This document shows positions 36,380 through 44,847 of a stretch of 64,000 bases of DNA, in pieces. Position 1 is the stretch's first letter; each line of letters opens with the position of its first letter. The stretch comes from Clostridiales bacterium. Lineage in GTDB: Bacteria > Bacillota > Dethiobacteria > Dethiobacterales > Dethiobacteraceae. Made by a program: the position numbers and the translations under genes. The stretch is from positions 124,001 to 188,000 of the forward strand of contig JAGXRM010000038.1 in the NCBI GenBank assembly GCA_018335855.1, given 5' to 3'. Under the pieces are notes generated by a model. It was given only the letters and a program-made list of their open reading frames with translations, did not search any database and was not told the DNA's origin.

Positions 36380-37963
36380 CTACTCCTGTCTACTGTCGCT
36401 TAATGGACCAGCCTGCCGAACCGGAGTGGATACATCCTTAAACTTTTGAAAGTTTTTGGTAAAGCTGTCCGCCAACTCCCGTGCTTTACGCTCAAACGCA
36501 TTCTTGTCCTGCCAGGTATCCCGCGGGTTTAATAACTTGTCTGGCACACCGGCAACTTTCTGTGGCACCAAGATGTTAAAGACCGGGTCAGACTGGAATT
36601 CACCATCTTCTATGCTACCGTCCAATACAGCGGAAATAATCGCCCGGGTGTATGTCAGATCAATTCTGCTACCCACACCGTAGGGTCCACCGGACCAACC
36701 AGTATTAATCAGGTATACCCGGGAACCGTGTAAATCTATTTTCTCTCCGAGCATATCCGCATAGACATTCGGCCGCAACGGCAAAAACGGTGCACCAAAG
36801 CAGGTTGAAAATGTCGCTTCCGGTTTTGTTACACCCCGTTCCGTCCCTGCCAGCTTAGATGTATATCCGGAAAGAAAATGGTACATTGCCTGATCCTTTG
36901 TCAGCTTTGCAACGGGAGGCAGCACACCAAATGCGTCTGCCGTTAAAAAAATGACGACCTCAGGGTGCCCGGCCACCCCCGGAACTACCGCACCGGGAAT
37001 ATATTCAATGGGATATGCAGCCCGTGTATTCTCCGTTATTGTTCCATCCTGGTAATCGGCTACTCCGGTATCCTCATCAACAGCCACATTTTCCAGTACA
37101 GAACCATTTTTAATAGCATTCCAGATTTGGGGTTCTTTTTTCTCTGTTAGTCCAATACATTTGGCGTAGCATCCGCCTTCAAAGTTAAATATCCCCCGTT
37201 CGGTCCAACCGTGTTCATCATCGCCGACCAAAAAGCGATTGGAATCTGCGGACAATGTTGTTTTTCCTGTGCCCGAAAGTCCGAAAAACAATGCTGTATC
37301 CCCGTGTTTACCCACATTTGCCGAACAATGCATCGGCAAAACTCCCTGAAACGGCAAGAGATAATTTAGTACGCTGAATACCGACTTTTTTAACTCTCCC
37401 GCATACTCCGTACCGCCGATTAACACTACTTTTTTCTCAAATGAGATAATAATATATGTTTCCGAGTTTGTACCGTCAAGTACGGGATCTGCCTGTAAAC
37501 AGGGGGTGCCGATAATAGTAAACTCAGGTTTGTGTCCCCGCAATTCATCCTCGCCTGGGGATATTAACAACTGGCGAACAAATAGATTTTGCCAGGCGTA
37601 TTCAGTCAGAACCCGAATGGGTAGCCTGTATTTTTTATCGGCGCCGGCATACCCGTCAAAAACAAACATTTCCTGCTGCTGCACATAATCCTGTGCCCGC
37701 TGATATATCTGCTCAAATTTCTCTTGTGATATCGGCCGGTTGTTACCCCAATCGATATGCTCCCGTACCGACGGCTCGTCTACAATAAATTTGTCTTTTG
37801 GTGAGCGGCCTGTATATTTACCTGTCAGAACCCTCAACGCGCCGCTCGCGGTAAGCTCCCCTTCTCCCCGGGACAATGCAAAACTTAAGAGTTTGTCCGC
37901 CGACAGGTTGTAATAATCCTGTTTATGCCCCGTTATTTCTTCCTCAGACAGGTTCGCCTTCAT
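36380..37963 (-). CDS. pckA: Phosphoenolpyruvate carboxykinase (ATP)
   Basis: Interconverts oxaloacetate + ATP and PEP + CO2 + ADP. 527 residues. [39 protein letters not shown] (kinase motif), GDDEHGW and the R-rich [17 protein letters not shown] are typical. The frame could start at 38005, but the ATG at 37963 starts MKANLSEEE, the usual N-terminus, with GGAGGG upstream. Confidence 0.96.
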   Translation of the reverse strand: MKANLSEEEITGHKQDYYNLSADKLLSFALSRGEGELTASGALRVLTGKYTGRSPKDKFIVDEPSVREHIDWGNNRPISQEKFEQIYQRAQDYVQQQEMFVFDGYAGADKKYRLPIRVLTEYAWQNLFVRQLLISPGEDELRGHKPEFTIIGTPCLQADPVLDGTNSETYIIISFEKKVVLIGGTEYAGELKKSVFSVLNYLLPFQGVLPMHCSANVGKHGDTALFFGLSGTGKTTLSADSNRFLVGDDEHGWTERGIFNFEGGCYAKCIGLTEKKEPQIWNAIKNGSVLENVAVDEDTGVADYQDGTITENTRAAYPIEYIPGAVVPGVAGHPEVVIFLTADAFGVLPPVAKLTKDQAMYHFLSGYTSKLAGTERGVTKPEATFSTCFGAPFLPLRPNVYADMLGEKIDLHGSRVYLINTGWSGGPYGVGSRIDLTYTRAIISAVLDGSIEDGEFQSDPVFNILVPQKVAGVPDKLLNPRDTWQDKNAFERKARELADSFTKNFQKFKDVSTPVRQAGPLSDSRQE

Positions 37964-38100
37964 AATAATTAGCTCCCTCCACAACAGCATCCACACGGAA
38001 TGCAAAAAAAATTTAAGATGACCTTTACAAGACGATATTCACATTTTAGCACATCTTTTACATAGAGGAAATATCACGATGCGAAAAATATATAAAAAAG

Positions 38101-38139
38101 AAAGTAAGGCAGGGTACGAGGCGCACCCTGCCTTACTTT
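38101..38139. terminator. Strong terminator after the acyl-CoA dehydrogenase gene
   Basis: Fifteen-base arms AAAGTAAGGCAGGGT / ACCCTGCCTTACTTT. Confidence 0.85.
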
Positions 38140-38141
38140 CT

Positions 38142-39839
38142 TCAGCGATTCATTTCGTATGCATCCTTCAGCGCATAAACTTCATTCTCCCAGACCCGAC
38201 GGTATCTGTGCTCATCTACAACCGGCTTCCTGATCATCTTAATCAGATAGTCCATTTGCTGCTGATTGGTAATAGGCTTACTGTAAAGCTGTAGAGCATA
38301 TTTAGAAAAGTCCCTTACCATAAAATCAAAAATCTGGTCCACCAGGTCATCTTCAATCTTGTATATCCCGGCATTCTCTAAAATTAGCTGCCCGTAAACG
38401 ACCAGTGTAAAAATTTCACCCAGTGCTAACAGGAAATCCGTGTCCCGGCGCTGAGCGTCATCGGGCGTTGCCGCCATTAGAAACTTCCTAAATAACGATA
38501 TCTGCTCCTTAAACACATTTACGTTTGGTAAATCCCGGCTATCATAGGCAGCAGTATAGTTATGGAAGCGAATTTTACTTAAGCCGCTTGCTGAACCCTG
38601 GTCAAACAGAAAGTCATCGTTGCAGGGTTGATCCTGCCTGGAAACCACCGGATAAACCTTGGGATTAAAGAAATAGTTGGCCATGAACTTGACAATCAGT
38701 GCTATATTCACATGCACTGTACCTTCAAGCTTCGGTAGTGCGCGAATATCCCTGGCAGCCATCTCAAAAAACGTGTCCTTCTCAAAACCTTTGGCCGCAA
38801 TCACATCCCATAACAGATTGATTACTTCCTCGCCCTGGGTTGTTACTTTCATCTTAACCGTGGGGTTATAAAGAAGATAGCGCCTGTCTTCCGGCGAAGC
38901 TGCCCGCATATAATCAGCTGCCCGCAGAGCAAAAAGCTTCATTGCTGTTAAGCGGCTGTACGCATCCACAAACATCTGCTTTACGTGGGGAAAGTCCGTG
39001 ACATACATCCCGTAGAGCTGCCGGTTGGCAGCATGATTCAGAGCCTCATAGAAGGCATGGGTGCAGATACCGACAGATGCCCAACCCAGATTATACTTCC
39101 CAACGTTCACAGTGTTCAGGGCCGCGTCCCAGGCGTCCTGCCCCCGGGACAAAAGATCTGTCTCTGTAACCACATAGTCATGAAGCTTGAAATCGGCTAC
39201 ATACGATTGTGAATTGACCACATTGGTCACCAGTTCATAGTTCTTGTTGCGGTAATTGGCCGTAAAAAACACATACTCACCGCTGTCTGCCACCTTCCCA
39301 AACGTAGAAACCATCTCGGCCACATTGCCGTTACCGATATAGTACTTCTCCCCGTTAGCCAGATATGTCCCGTCGGATTGCGGCGTCAAAGCCATTTCCG
39401 TGGCATAGATATCCGCACCGTGCGCCCTCTCTGACAGGCCAAAAGCAAATACTTCCCCTTGTTTTAATAACTCCGCCGCCTTGCGCTTGGCGTCTTCGTT
39501 GTTACTCATCCAGATTGGTCCCAACCCAAGGATAGATACTTGCCAGGTATACCAGTAGTGTAGACCGTAAAAAGCTAAAATCTCATTAAACTCACAGTTT
39601 CTCCAGGTATCCCAGCGACAGTCTTTATTCCCGTACCCTGCCGGCGTCAGCAGTGTGGAAAAAATCTCGTTTTCTTTTATAAACTGAAGCAGATCTTCAT
39701 ACCAGACCCGTTCCCGGTCGTCTTTTTTCAAACGGTCCTTTCCCTTGTTCTCAAAAAATTCAATGGTTTTTAGCATGATCTGGCGCGAACGTTCATCGGA
39801 GTATTCCCGGTTATGTTTTTTGGGATGTAAAAGAATCAT
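38142..39839 (-). CDS. Acyl-CoA dehydrogenase family flavoprotein
   Basis: 565 residues, longer than the usual 380. Segments FAFGLSERAHGADIYATEMALTP (flavin/substrate loop), GEKYYIGNGNVAEMVSTFGK, GWASVGICTHAFYEALNHAANRQLYG and EVINLLWDVIAAKGFEKDT follow the family order. About 150 extra C-terminal residues resemble a further helical domain. Substrate unknown. It stands alone between terminators, so no electron-transfer flavoprotein is linked here. GGGGAGGTG precedes the ATG. Confidence 0.85.
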   Translation of the reverse strand: MILLHPKKHNREYSDERSRQIMLKTIEFFENKGKDRLKKDDRERVWYEDLLQFIKENEIFSTLLTPAGYGNKDCRWDTWRNCEFNEILAFYGLHYWYTWQVSILGLGPIWMSNNEDAKRKAAELLKQGEVFAFGLSERAHGADIYATEMALTPQSDGTYLANGEKYYIGNGNVAEMVSTFGKVADSGEYVFFTANYRNKNYELVTNVVNSQSYVADFKLHDYVVTETDLLSRGQDAWDAALNTVNVGKYNLGWASVGICTHAFYEALNHAANRQLYGMYVTDFPHVKQMFVDAYSRLTAMKLFALRAADYMRAASPEDRRYLLYNPTVKMKVTTQGEEVINLLWDVIAAKGFEKDTFFEMAARDIRALPKLEGTVHVNIALIVKFMANYFFNPKVYPVVSRQDQPCNDDFLFDQGSASGLSKIRFHNYTAAYDSRDLPNVNVFKEQISLFRKFLMAATPDDAQRRDTDFLLALGEIFTLVVYGQLILENAGIYKIEDDLVDQIFDFMVRDFSKYALQLYSKPITNQQQMDYLIKMIRKPVVDEHRYRRVWENEVYALKDAYEMNR

Positions 39840-39875
39840 GAAAACACCTCCCCAAATTATTTATCTAATATAAAT

Positions 39876-39904
39876 ATTATATGATGCAAATAATTATGGC
39901 AAGA
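39876..39904 (-). promoter_or_regulatory. Possible promoter of the acyl-CoA dehydrogenase gene
   Basis: TATAAT on the minus strand (39876-39881) with a weak TCTTGC 17 nt upstream. Confidence 0.4.
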
Positions 39905-39931
39905 CTTATTTCAAGAATATTGAAAATCATG

Positions 39932-39960
39932 AAAAAGAGTTTCGCAAATAACGAAACTCT
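39932..39960 (-). terminator. Terminator of arsC
   Basis: AGAGTTTCG/CGAAACTCT stem followed by T residues on the minus strand. Confidence 0.75.
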
Positions 39961-39986
39961 CACACATCCATGCAGGCAGTTTCCTT

Positions 39987-40397
39987 TTAGCCAAAATTTT
40001 TATCTATCCAAGCTTTAATTTCATCTCTAACATATCGAACTCTAGCTAAAATTTCTTCATCTCTGCCGGTAAATGTGGACGGGTCGGGAAAGCTTTCATG
40101 GAAATAATTCTTGCCGCCAGCAAAAAATGGGCATATTTCATTAGCATTGTCACAAACCGTAACAATATGGTCCAACTCCGCATCCTTAAACTCGTCGGCG
40201 CTCTTTGCCCTGTGTGATGACATATCGACGTCCATTTCTTCCATCACCATGACTACATACGGATTGAGGCTCCCGGGCTCCACCCCGGCACTATATGCTT
40301 CATACCGATCTCCGTAAAAATGGCGCAACAGGGCTTCTCCCAACTGTGAGCGAGCTGAATTATGGGTACACAGAAACAGAACTTTTTGCTTTGACAT
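39987..40397 (-). CDS. arsC: Arsenate reductase / low-molecular-weight phosphatase family (ArsC)
   Basis: 136 residues. VLFLCTHNSARSQLGEALLRH holds the P-loop CX5R of the thioredoxin-linked arsenate reductases. HIVTVCDNANEICPFF carries the second redox Cys, and HESFPDPSTFTG the general acid Asp. The gene stands alone without arsR or arsB, so detoxification needs partners elsewhere; a phosphatase role is possible. Start ATG 40397, with GGGGTGACC upstream. Confidence 0.88.
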   Translation of the reverse strand: MSKQKVLFLCTHNSARSQLGEALLRHFYGDRYEAYSAGVEPGSLNPYVVMVMEEMDVDMSSHRAKSADEFKDAELDHIVTVCDNANEICPFFAGGKNYFHESFPDPSTFTGRDEEILARVRYVRDEIKAWIDKNFG

Positions 40398-40547
40398 AAG
40401 GTCACCCCTTACTCAAAATACCATATGCTATGCATTTTCTCTTGTAAGATACCCTTTTCCTGCCGTTATAACACTTTTAACAAAACGTTAACACAATCAT
40501 AATAAACCAATGGGTAATTTCAAGTATAATAGTTGCGGGGTGATTAC

Positions 40548-40691
40548 ATGAATAAACATGAGGAAATCGAAAAGATCAAAATAAAAATAGAAGATGTAAA
40601 GAAAAGAATGCCTGCTCATTCGGTAAAACCAGCTATTATTCAGGAACTGGAGCAACTGGAAGACAGGCTAGCCGAACTGGTAAAGGAGTAA
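40548..40691 (+). CDS. Small helical protein (47 aa)
   Basis: GGGGTG precedes the ATG; the 47 codons give a highly charged helix, EEIEKIKIKIEDVKKRMPAH, then SVKPAIIQELEQLEDRLAEL. It ends in a Glu/Lys coiled-coil-like stretch. Similar short proteins with a PAHSV motif are common in Clostridia and lack a known role. It has a terminator right after it and a TATAAT (40526-40531) upstream. Confidence 0.75.
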   Translation: MNKHEEIEKIKIKIEDVKKRMPAHSVKPAIIQELEQLEDRLAELVKE

Positions 40692-40705
40692 TACGATCTG
40701 ATGTA

Positions 40706-40742
40706 AAATGAGCCACTTCAGTATTGAAGTAGCTCATTTTTT
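40706..40742 (+). terminator. Terminator of the 47-aa gene
   Basis: AAATGAGC-C-ACTTCA / TGAAGT-A-GCTCATTT stem followed by T-run. Confidence 0.85.
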
Positions 40743-40803
40743 CACGTTTCTTATTCTTTTGTCGCATATATTCCACACAGAAAACCTGTTTTCCTGCTAA
40801 CAA

Positions 40804-40836
40804 AAAAAGACTTTGCATCCTTGGCAAAATCTTTTT
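40804..40836 (-). terminator. Terminator at the end of the B12 cluster
   Basis: AAAAAGA-TTTGC / GCAAA-TCTTTTT stem immediately past the P-loop gene, with a T-run on the minus strand. Confidence 0.7.
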
Positions 40837-40843
40837 CTACGTT

Positions 40844-41872
40844 TCAATTCTGGCACTTACCATTCACCGCTTCCATAACTAACTGATACAAAGCATCCTC
40901 CCCCTGGCGGACCACATCCACCACCGGTGTTTTTAGGCGGGAGGACATGGTTGACCACATCTCATCAGCATCCAGCCAAGACTTGACAAACTCACGGTTA
41001 GCCTTGTTATACAATGGATAAAAAGGGTTGATGGTCACAGACAAAAGGGAAAGAGGGGAACGAACTCCGACGTTTCCCCCTTCTCTGCAATAATCCCGTA
41101 TCAACAGGGACATCTTTAACAAATCCCCACATAATAACAGCTTTATGGGATTACTAAAAACAAGGCCGGGCAGAGAAGGGCATTGACTCAACGTCTCTGT
41201 CAGACGGGTAAACGGTTTAATATCCACCATGCCGGAAAATTCTATGAAACTGTGAGTACAATCTGCAAACGAGTACACTTTCAGATTGCGTTCAATTAGC
41301 AGGTTTGTGACATGCAACGCAGGCTCTTGGATAGTCAACTGTGGCAGATTCAATAGAAACTCAATTGCCTGGGCTTCTTGAGCCAGTTCTTCTATATTTG
41401 TATTGCGGGACGCTCCTGTAGCAATAATTAAACCGTCTACAATACCCATAGGGGCAAGACGGTTTAAAGCACCGTCAACAAGCAGTACCCTAACATTATA
41501 TTTATCGAGACAGGCTACAGTCTGCTCCAATGTCTTTTTACTGTTGGGGCCGGCCAAAACGACGAGTCCGCTTCTGCGTACCCTGCAGATAAAGAGACTG
41601 CCTAAAGGAACCTGCAATTCCAACTTCTCCAGTTTTTCCAGAACTGCACTGCCAGCGTTTAGGCATTTTTCTGCAGTCACTACAATGGAGCCGGTTGTAA
41701 GGTGCAAGCGCGGTTTAGGCAGATTGGTTACGTTATCAATTTCTTCACCATCATAGCCAATACTGGTGACCGCCAAACTGGCAGGACTGGGCCATCTGCT
41801 GATAAGAGACATAGTAGCCGTTGTCTTACCTGTATTTTTCGCTGTCCCTGCAATGCCTATCTTTTTAATCAT
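40844..41872 (-). CDS. P-loop NTPase, putative partner of the B12-dependent mutase
   Basis: 342 residues. KIGIAGTAKNTGKTTATMSLI is a clear Walker A (GxxxxGKT). Later segments (VLLVDGALNRLAPMGIVDGLIIATGAS) look like a SIMIBI GTPase fold. Its ATG overlaps the stop of the mutase gene (ATGA), so the two are translationally coupled. B12 mutases often need an NTP-dependent reactivase; KamB/KamC of lysine 5,6-aminomutase and MeaB-like chaperones are examples. That role is inferred from context, not from a specific motif. Confidence 0.7.
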   Translation of the reverse strand: MIKKIGIAGTAKNTGKTTATMSLISRWPSPASLAVTSIGYDGEEIDNVTNLPKPRLHLTTGSIVVTAEKCLNAGSAVLEKLEKLELQVPLGSLFICRVRRSGLVVLAGPNSKKTLEQTVACLDKYNVRVLLVDGALNRLAPMGIVDGLIIATGASRNTNIEELAQEAQAIEFLLNLPQLTIQEPALHVTNLLIERNLKVYSFADCTHSFIEFSGMVDIKPFTRLTETLSQCPSLPGLVFSNPIKLLLCGDLLKMSLLIRDYCREGGNVGVRSPLSLLSVTINPFYPLYNKANREFVKSWLDADEMWSTMSSRLKTPVVDVVRQGEDALYQLVMEAVNGKCQN

Positions 41873-43692
41873 GCATGAACCTTATAAACAGTACCCCGAC
41901 CTGCCCGGCCCGGATAGGCGCCGTCTTCCCTTGTCCCCAGCAAGCCTTTGTACAGGCTTTGCGCAAAGTCCCCTTCTTGCGCTACCTGTGCTAACACCTT
42001 TTCTATGCCGCTTAAAATCTCCTGCGACCACTGGGCCGCCTGCTCGGTTGGTGCAATTTTCGCTTTTCCCAGAAAACGAAAAGATTCTTTCACAGCTTTT
42101 AATGTATCAACCCTGGAAGCAGCAGCAATGGGACCGCCGGAATACGCTTCATCAGAAGAAGCAATTGAAATTGCTTCCACTCCGCAAGAAGCGGCAAGAG
42201 CTGCATGCAGACAGGTTGACACGGAAGACTGGACCCGTTCTTCTGTCTGTGTTAAAAAGCCAATCGGCGCACCGGGCCAAATAGGTGCGTCAACAATCTC
42301 CCTGAGCGCTAGTATTTTGGCTATATTAAAATCAATATAATTATCATTCATGTAGCCGTTAATCATTACTTCCGGCGAATTACAAAACAGTGGTTGTAAA
42401 ATTGGCTGGGCACCTAATTGAAGTGCCAGATTAGCAACGATTAACATGCCAGCGAAAGCCTTATGAGCAGGAACACCCGACAGCTCCTCATTCGTTACCA
42501 CGTCAAAAGGCATATTGTAGCCGGCGGCGAATTTTATCGACTGGACACCGTCAACCAAAAGTCTTTCAGGGTCCGTACCGCCTCCGAGTGAACCGTAGAC
42601 AATATTAATTTTCGTCAAATCAGCACCGGCATTAGCGGCCAATACGACAGTTTCAGGGGTATTAACCCCCCTGTGTGCCCGGACCTGCCAAAGGGTGGTG
42701 TCAAGCAGCGAACTTTTTATACATTGCAGGTTTTCAGGTGTTATGACTGACCCGTCTTCCTGGTGCGTCTGGTATCCTTCCATAAACCCTTCCGTACGGG
42801 CACCCCAGGACGGGTCAAAATGAACTACACCATCAGCTCCCCAGGCTTCAGCTACCTTTATATGACCAATGTCAAGGGATGGACAGCCTGTGCCATATTG
42901 AACAAACACCGCCGGCTTGCTACGTGTGTGTCGCAAATCTATTGCTCTCATCCTGGAATTGGTTAGCTTTAAATAGTCACTGAGCGCGTCCAACTCACTT
43001 TTCTCCAGCCGGCGCGTCTGAGGATGAAGAGTCCCCTTCGTGTAATAATTACTAATTACTTCATCACAAAGCCGGGCATACTCTTTTTTTAGGCTGGCAG
43101 CATCTTTGCCGGCTTGGTTCTCCTCAATAATTGCCTGGCGCAGCAATGCTCTTCCTATTCCCGGACTGCTTTTACCTTGGCTCCAGGATAGAATCTGGCC
43201 TGCAATCTGATCTAAAAGCTTCTTAATGTTTGCGTGATGAAACGTATAATGATAATCGCTTGTAAGGTCATATCGCTTTTTTTGAGTGGCATACTCTGCC
43301 AGGGTATACTCCCGGCCTTCAACAAAGGCGACGGCCTCTTCCACAGTGGTACCGGGTCCAAAACCGGCATCAAAGCCCAGTTCGGCCGCAAACTCAGGCC
43401 TAATCGCCATACCGCCCACAGCTACCCTAATCTTTTCCCGTAACCCCGCAGCGTCCAATAGGTCCACAAAGCGGGCCAAGAGCTCCTCCACGCCGTAACC
43501 TAAGGTACGGCTGACAAGGACTGTGTCTGCCTTATGCTCTATGATGGCATTGATGATTTCCTGTGCTGAATAATCAGGAGGGTAAAGCCAGGTCTGATGG
43601 CCGGCCTCGTTGAGAGCGCGACGAATCATTTTAAGTCCGATATCATGTACCGGATCCATGGGAGCTAACACTACTTTTTTACTTACTGTCAT
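41869..43692 (-). CDS. B12-binding glutamate-mutase-like fusion protein
   Basis: 607 residues. The N-terminal domain (about 5-130) is a B12-binding Rossmann fold: DPVHDIG (H16, variant of DxHxxG), VSRTLG (about 60-65) and VAVGGMA (about 91-97). After a helical linker, the C-terminal part (about 240-600) resembles the TIM barrel of methylaspartate mutase E chain: FVQYGTGCPSLDIGHIKVAE, INIVYGSLGGGTDPER, and SSDEAYSGGPIAAASRVDTL. In known glutamate mutases the two parts are separate proteins. The fusion with B12 domain first suggests a distinct carbon-skeleton mutase or aminomutase. Substrate unknown. Confidence 0.75.
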   Translation of the reverse strand: MTVSKKVVLAPMDPVHDIGLKMIRRALNEAGHQTWLYPPDYSAQEIINAIIEHKADTVLVSRTLGYGVEELLARFVDLLDAAGLREKIRVAVGGMAIRPEFAAELGFDAGFGPGTTVEEAVAFVEGREYTLAEYATQKKRYDLTSDYHYTFHHANIKKLLDQIAGQILSWSQGKSSPGIGRALLRQAIIEENQAGKDAASLKKEYARLCDEVISNYYTKGTLHPQTRRLEKSELDALSDYLKLTNSRMRAIDLRHTRSKPAVFVQYGTGCPSLDIGHIKVAEAWGADGVVHFDPSWGARTEGFMEGYQTHQEDGSVITPENLQCIKSSLLDTTLWQVRAHRGVNTPETVVLAANAGADLTKINIVYGSLGGGTDPERLLVDGVQSIKFAAGYNMPFDVVTNEELSGVPAHKAFAGMLIVANLALQLGAQPILQPLFCNSPEVMINGYMNDNYIDFNIAKILALREIVDAPIWPGAPIGFLTQTEERVQSSVSTCLHAALAASCGVEAISIASSDEAYSGGPIAAASRVDTLKAVKESFRFLGKAKIAPTEQAAQWSQEILSGIEKVLAQVAQEGDFAQSLYKGLLGTREDGAYPGRAGRGTVYKVHA

Positions 43693-43925
43693 TTCCCATC
43701 CGCCCCTTTCAGCCAGCCGTATTTGTCACCGGCACGGAAAATATAACCACGTGCTCTGACTCTGGCTCCGGGACCAAGGTGTTGACAATACACGACATCA
43801 ATATCTTTCAGGCCCATTTCCGTCATTATTTTTTTAATGACCTCTTTGGCCTCATTTTCATCTTTTGCTACAACAAATGTTTCGACGTCAAGTGCATCAA
43901 TGATACTATCCAGGCAATGGGCCAT
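43689..43925 (-). CDS. Small protein upstream of the B12 mutase
   Basis: 78 residues: ALDVETFVVAKDENEAKEVI, then GLKDIDVVYCQHLGPGARVR and RAGDKYGWLKG. Not recognised. It overlaps the mutase start by ATGA, implying a stoichiometric partner, perhaps a small subunit as OraS is to OraE. AAAGGA supports the ATG at 43925 over the one at 43934. Confidence 0.65.
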   Translation of the reverse strand: MAHCLDSIIDALDVETFVVAKDENEAKEVIKKIMTEMGLKDIDVVYCQHLGPGARVRARGYIFRAGDKYGWLKGADGK

Positions 43926-43950
43926 AAACAGCATCCTTTCTCTGTTAGAG

Positions 43951-44682
43951 TTATGTTTTGCCTTCTTCTTTGTGCACCAGAGACCAGAATTTTTGCACGT
44001 CGGAGATTAGATTATCAACGTGCTCCACCATGGCTTTTTCTGCTGCTTCAGGATCGCGGGCTCTGAGTGCTGTATAAATTTTATAATGGTCTTGCAGTAC
44101 CTGGCTGTGTACCTGTTTGCGGATATACTCCAGCACCGGCGAAAGTTGCGCATCCTGACGAATGAGGTCAAGTGCTGCTCTAAGTACCTTATTTCCTGCC
44201 GCTTCGGCAAGTAAATAGTGGAACTCCACATCTTTTTCTACCACACTTTTTGTTGATGCAGCCAGTCCGGGTTTTGCTATGCCTTCCATCAGGCTTAACT
44301 GGTGCGAAGTAATGTTAAGCGCAGCCTGACGGGCAATCTCACGTTCAATCGCTTTACGGGCTACAAGTATTTCTAAAAGTTCCTCTTTATTCCTTGACCC
44401 AACCAAATTCGCTAACTTCTGTGAATGATGCATACGCGCTTCTTCATTCACAATTTGCTCCAACCGCTCTTTACCAAATTCAGTTAAAATCCTGCCTTTG
44501 AAACCTTCCCTCTGCGTTAAACCCTGCTGGTCTAATAGGCGAAGCAATCGCCCTACCGTCGCTTCACTTACGTTATATTCTGCCTCATTCAGAGCCTTGC
44601 ATGCAGAGCCGCAACCTACAGGGGCATCGCTTCCGGCAATAAATTTTAGTAAAACAAGCTGTTCTTTTCTCTCTCTCAACAT
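43951..44682 (-). CDS. Winged-helix/FCD transcriptional regulator
   Basis: 243 residues. The N-terminal wing (about 10-80: APVGCGSACKALNEAEYNVS, EATVGRLLRLLDQQGLTQ) resembles the RNase R/NrpR-type winged helix rather than GntR. The C-terminal all-helical FCD domain (about 95-235) has KDVEFHYLLAEAAGNKVL and a later H in DHYKIYTALRARDPEAAEKAMVEHV, which are metal/ligand positions in FadR-like regulators. It probably controls this cluster in response to a carboxylate or amino-acid effector. Two direct repeats overlap its own promoter. Confidence 0.82.
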   Translation of the reverse strand: MLRERKEQLVLLKFIAGSDAPVGCGSACKALNEAEYNVSEATVGRLLRLLDQQGLTQREGFKGRILTEFGKERLEQIVNEEARMHHSQKLANLVGSRNKEELLEILVARKAIEREIARQAALNITSHQLSLMEGIAKPGLAASTKSVVEKDVEFHYLLAEAAGNKVLRAALDLIRQDAQLSPVLEYIRKQVHSQVLQDHYKIYTALRARDPEAAEKAMVEHVDNLISDVQKFWSLVHKEEGKT

Positions 44683-44718
44683 TCCCCATCCCCCCCTGGC
44701 AATCAGTGTGTTGTTGAC

Positions 44719-44771
44719 ATTCTACTATTTGCCAGTAAAAATTGCAATTTAATTTTGTACTATTTACCAGT
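44719..44771 (-). promoter_or_regulatory. Regulator promoter with two direct-repeat operators
   Basis: On the minus strand TTGCAA (44742-44747), a 17-nt spacer and TAGAAT (44719-44724). The 14-mer TACTATTTRCCAGT (plus strand) occurs at 44723-44736 and 44758-44771, 35 bp apart. The first copy covers the spacer and -10. This arrangement suits autorepression. Confidence 0.65.
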
Positions 44772-44784
44772 CATGAGAGAGAGT

Positions 44785-44822
44785 ACTAGTAACCGCCAGC
44801 TTATTAACTGGCGGTTACTAGT
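44785..44822. terminator. Hairpin between the permease and regulator genes
   Basis: Fifteen-base arms ACTAGTAACCGCCAG / CTGGCGGTTACTAGT with an 8-nt loop. The T-run is weak, so it may only partly terminate the upstream operon. Confidence 0.6.
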
Positions 44823-44847
44823 ATTTTATTCATTGTAAAGCTTTTCT

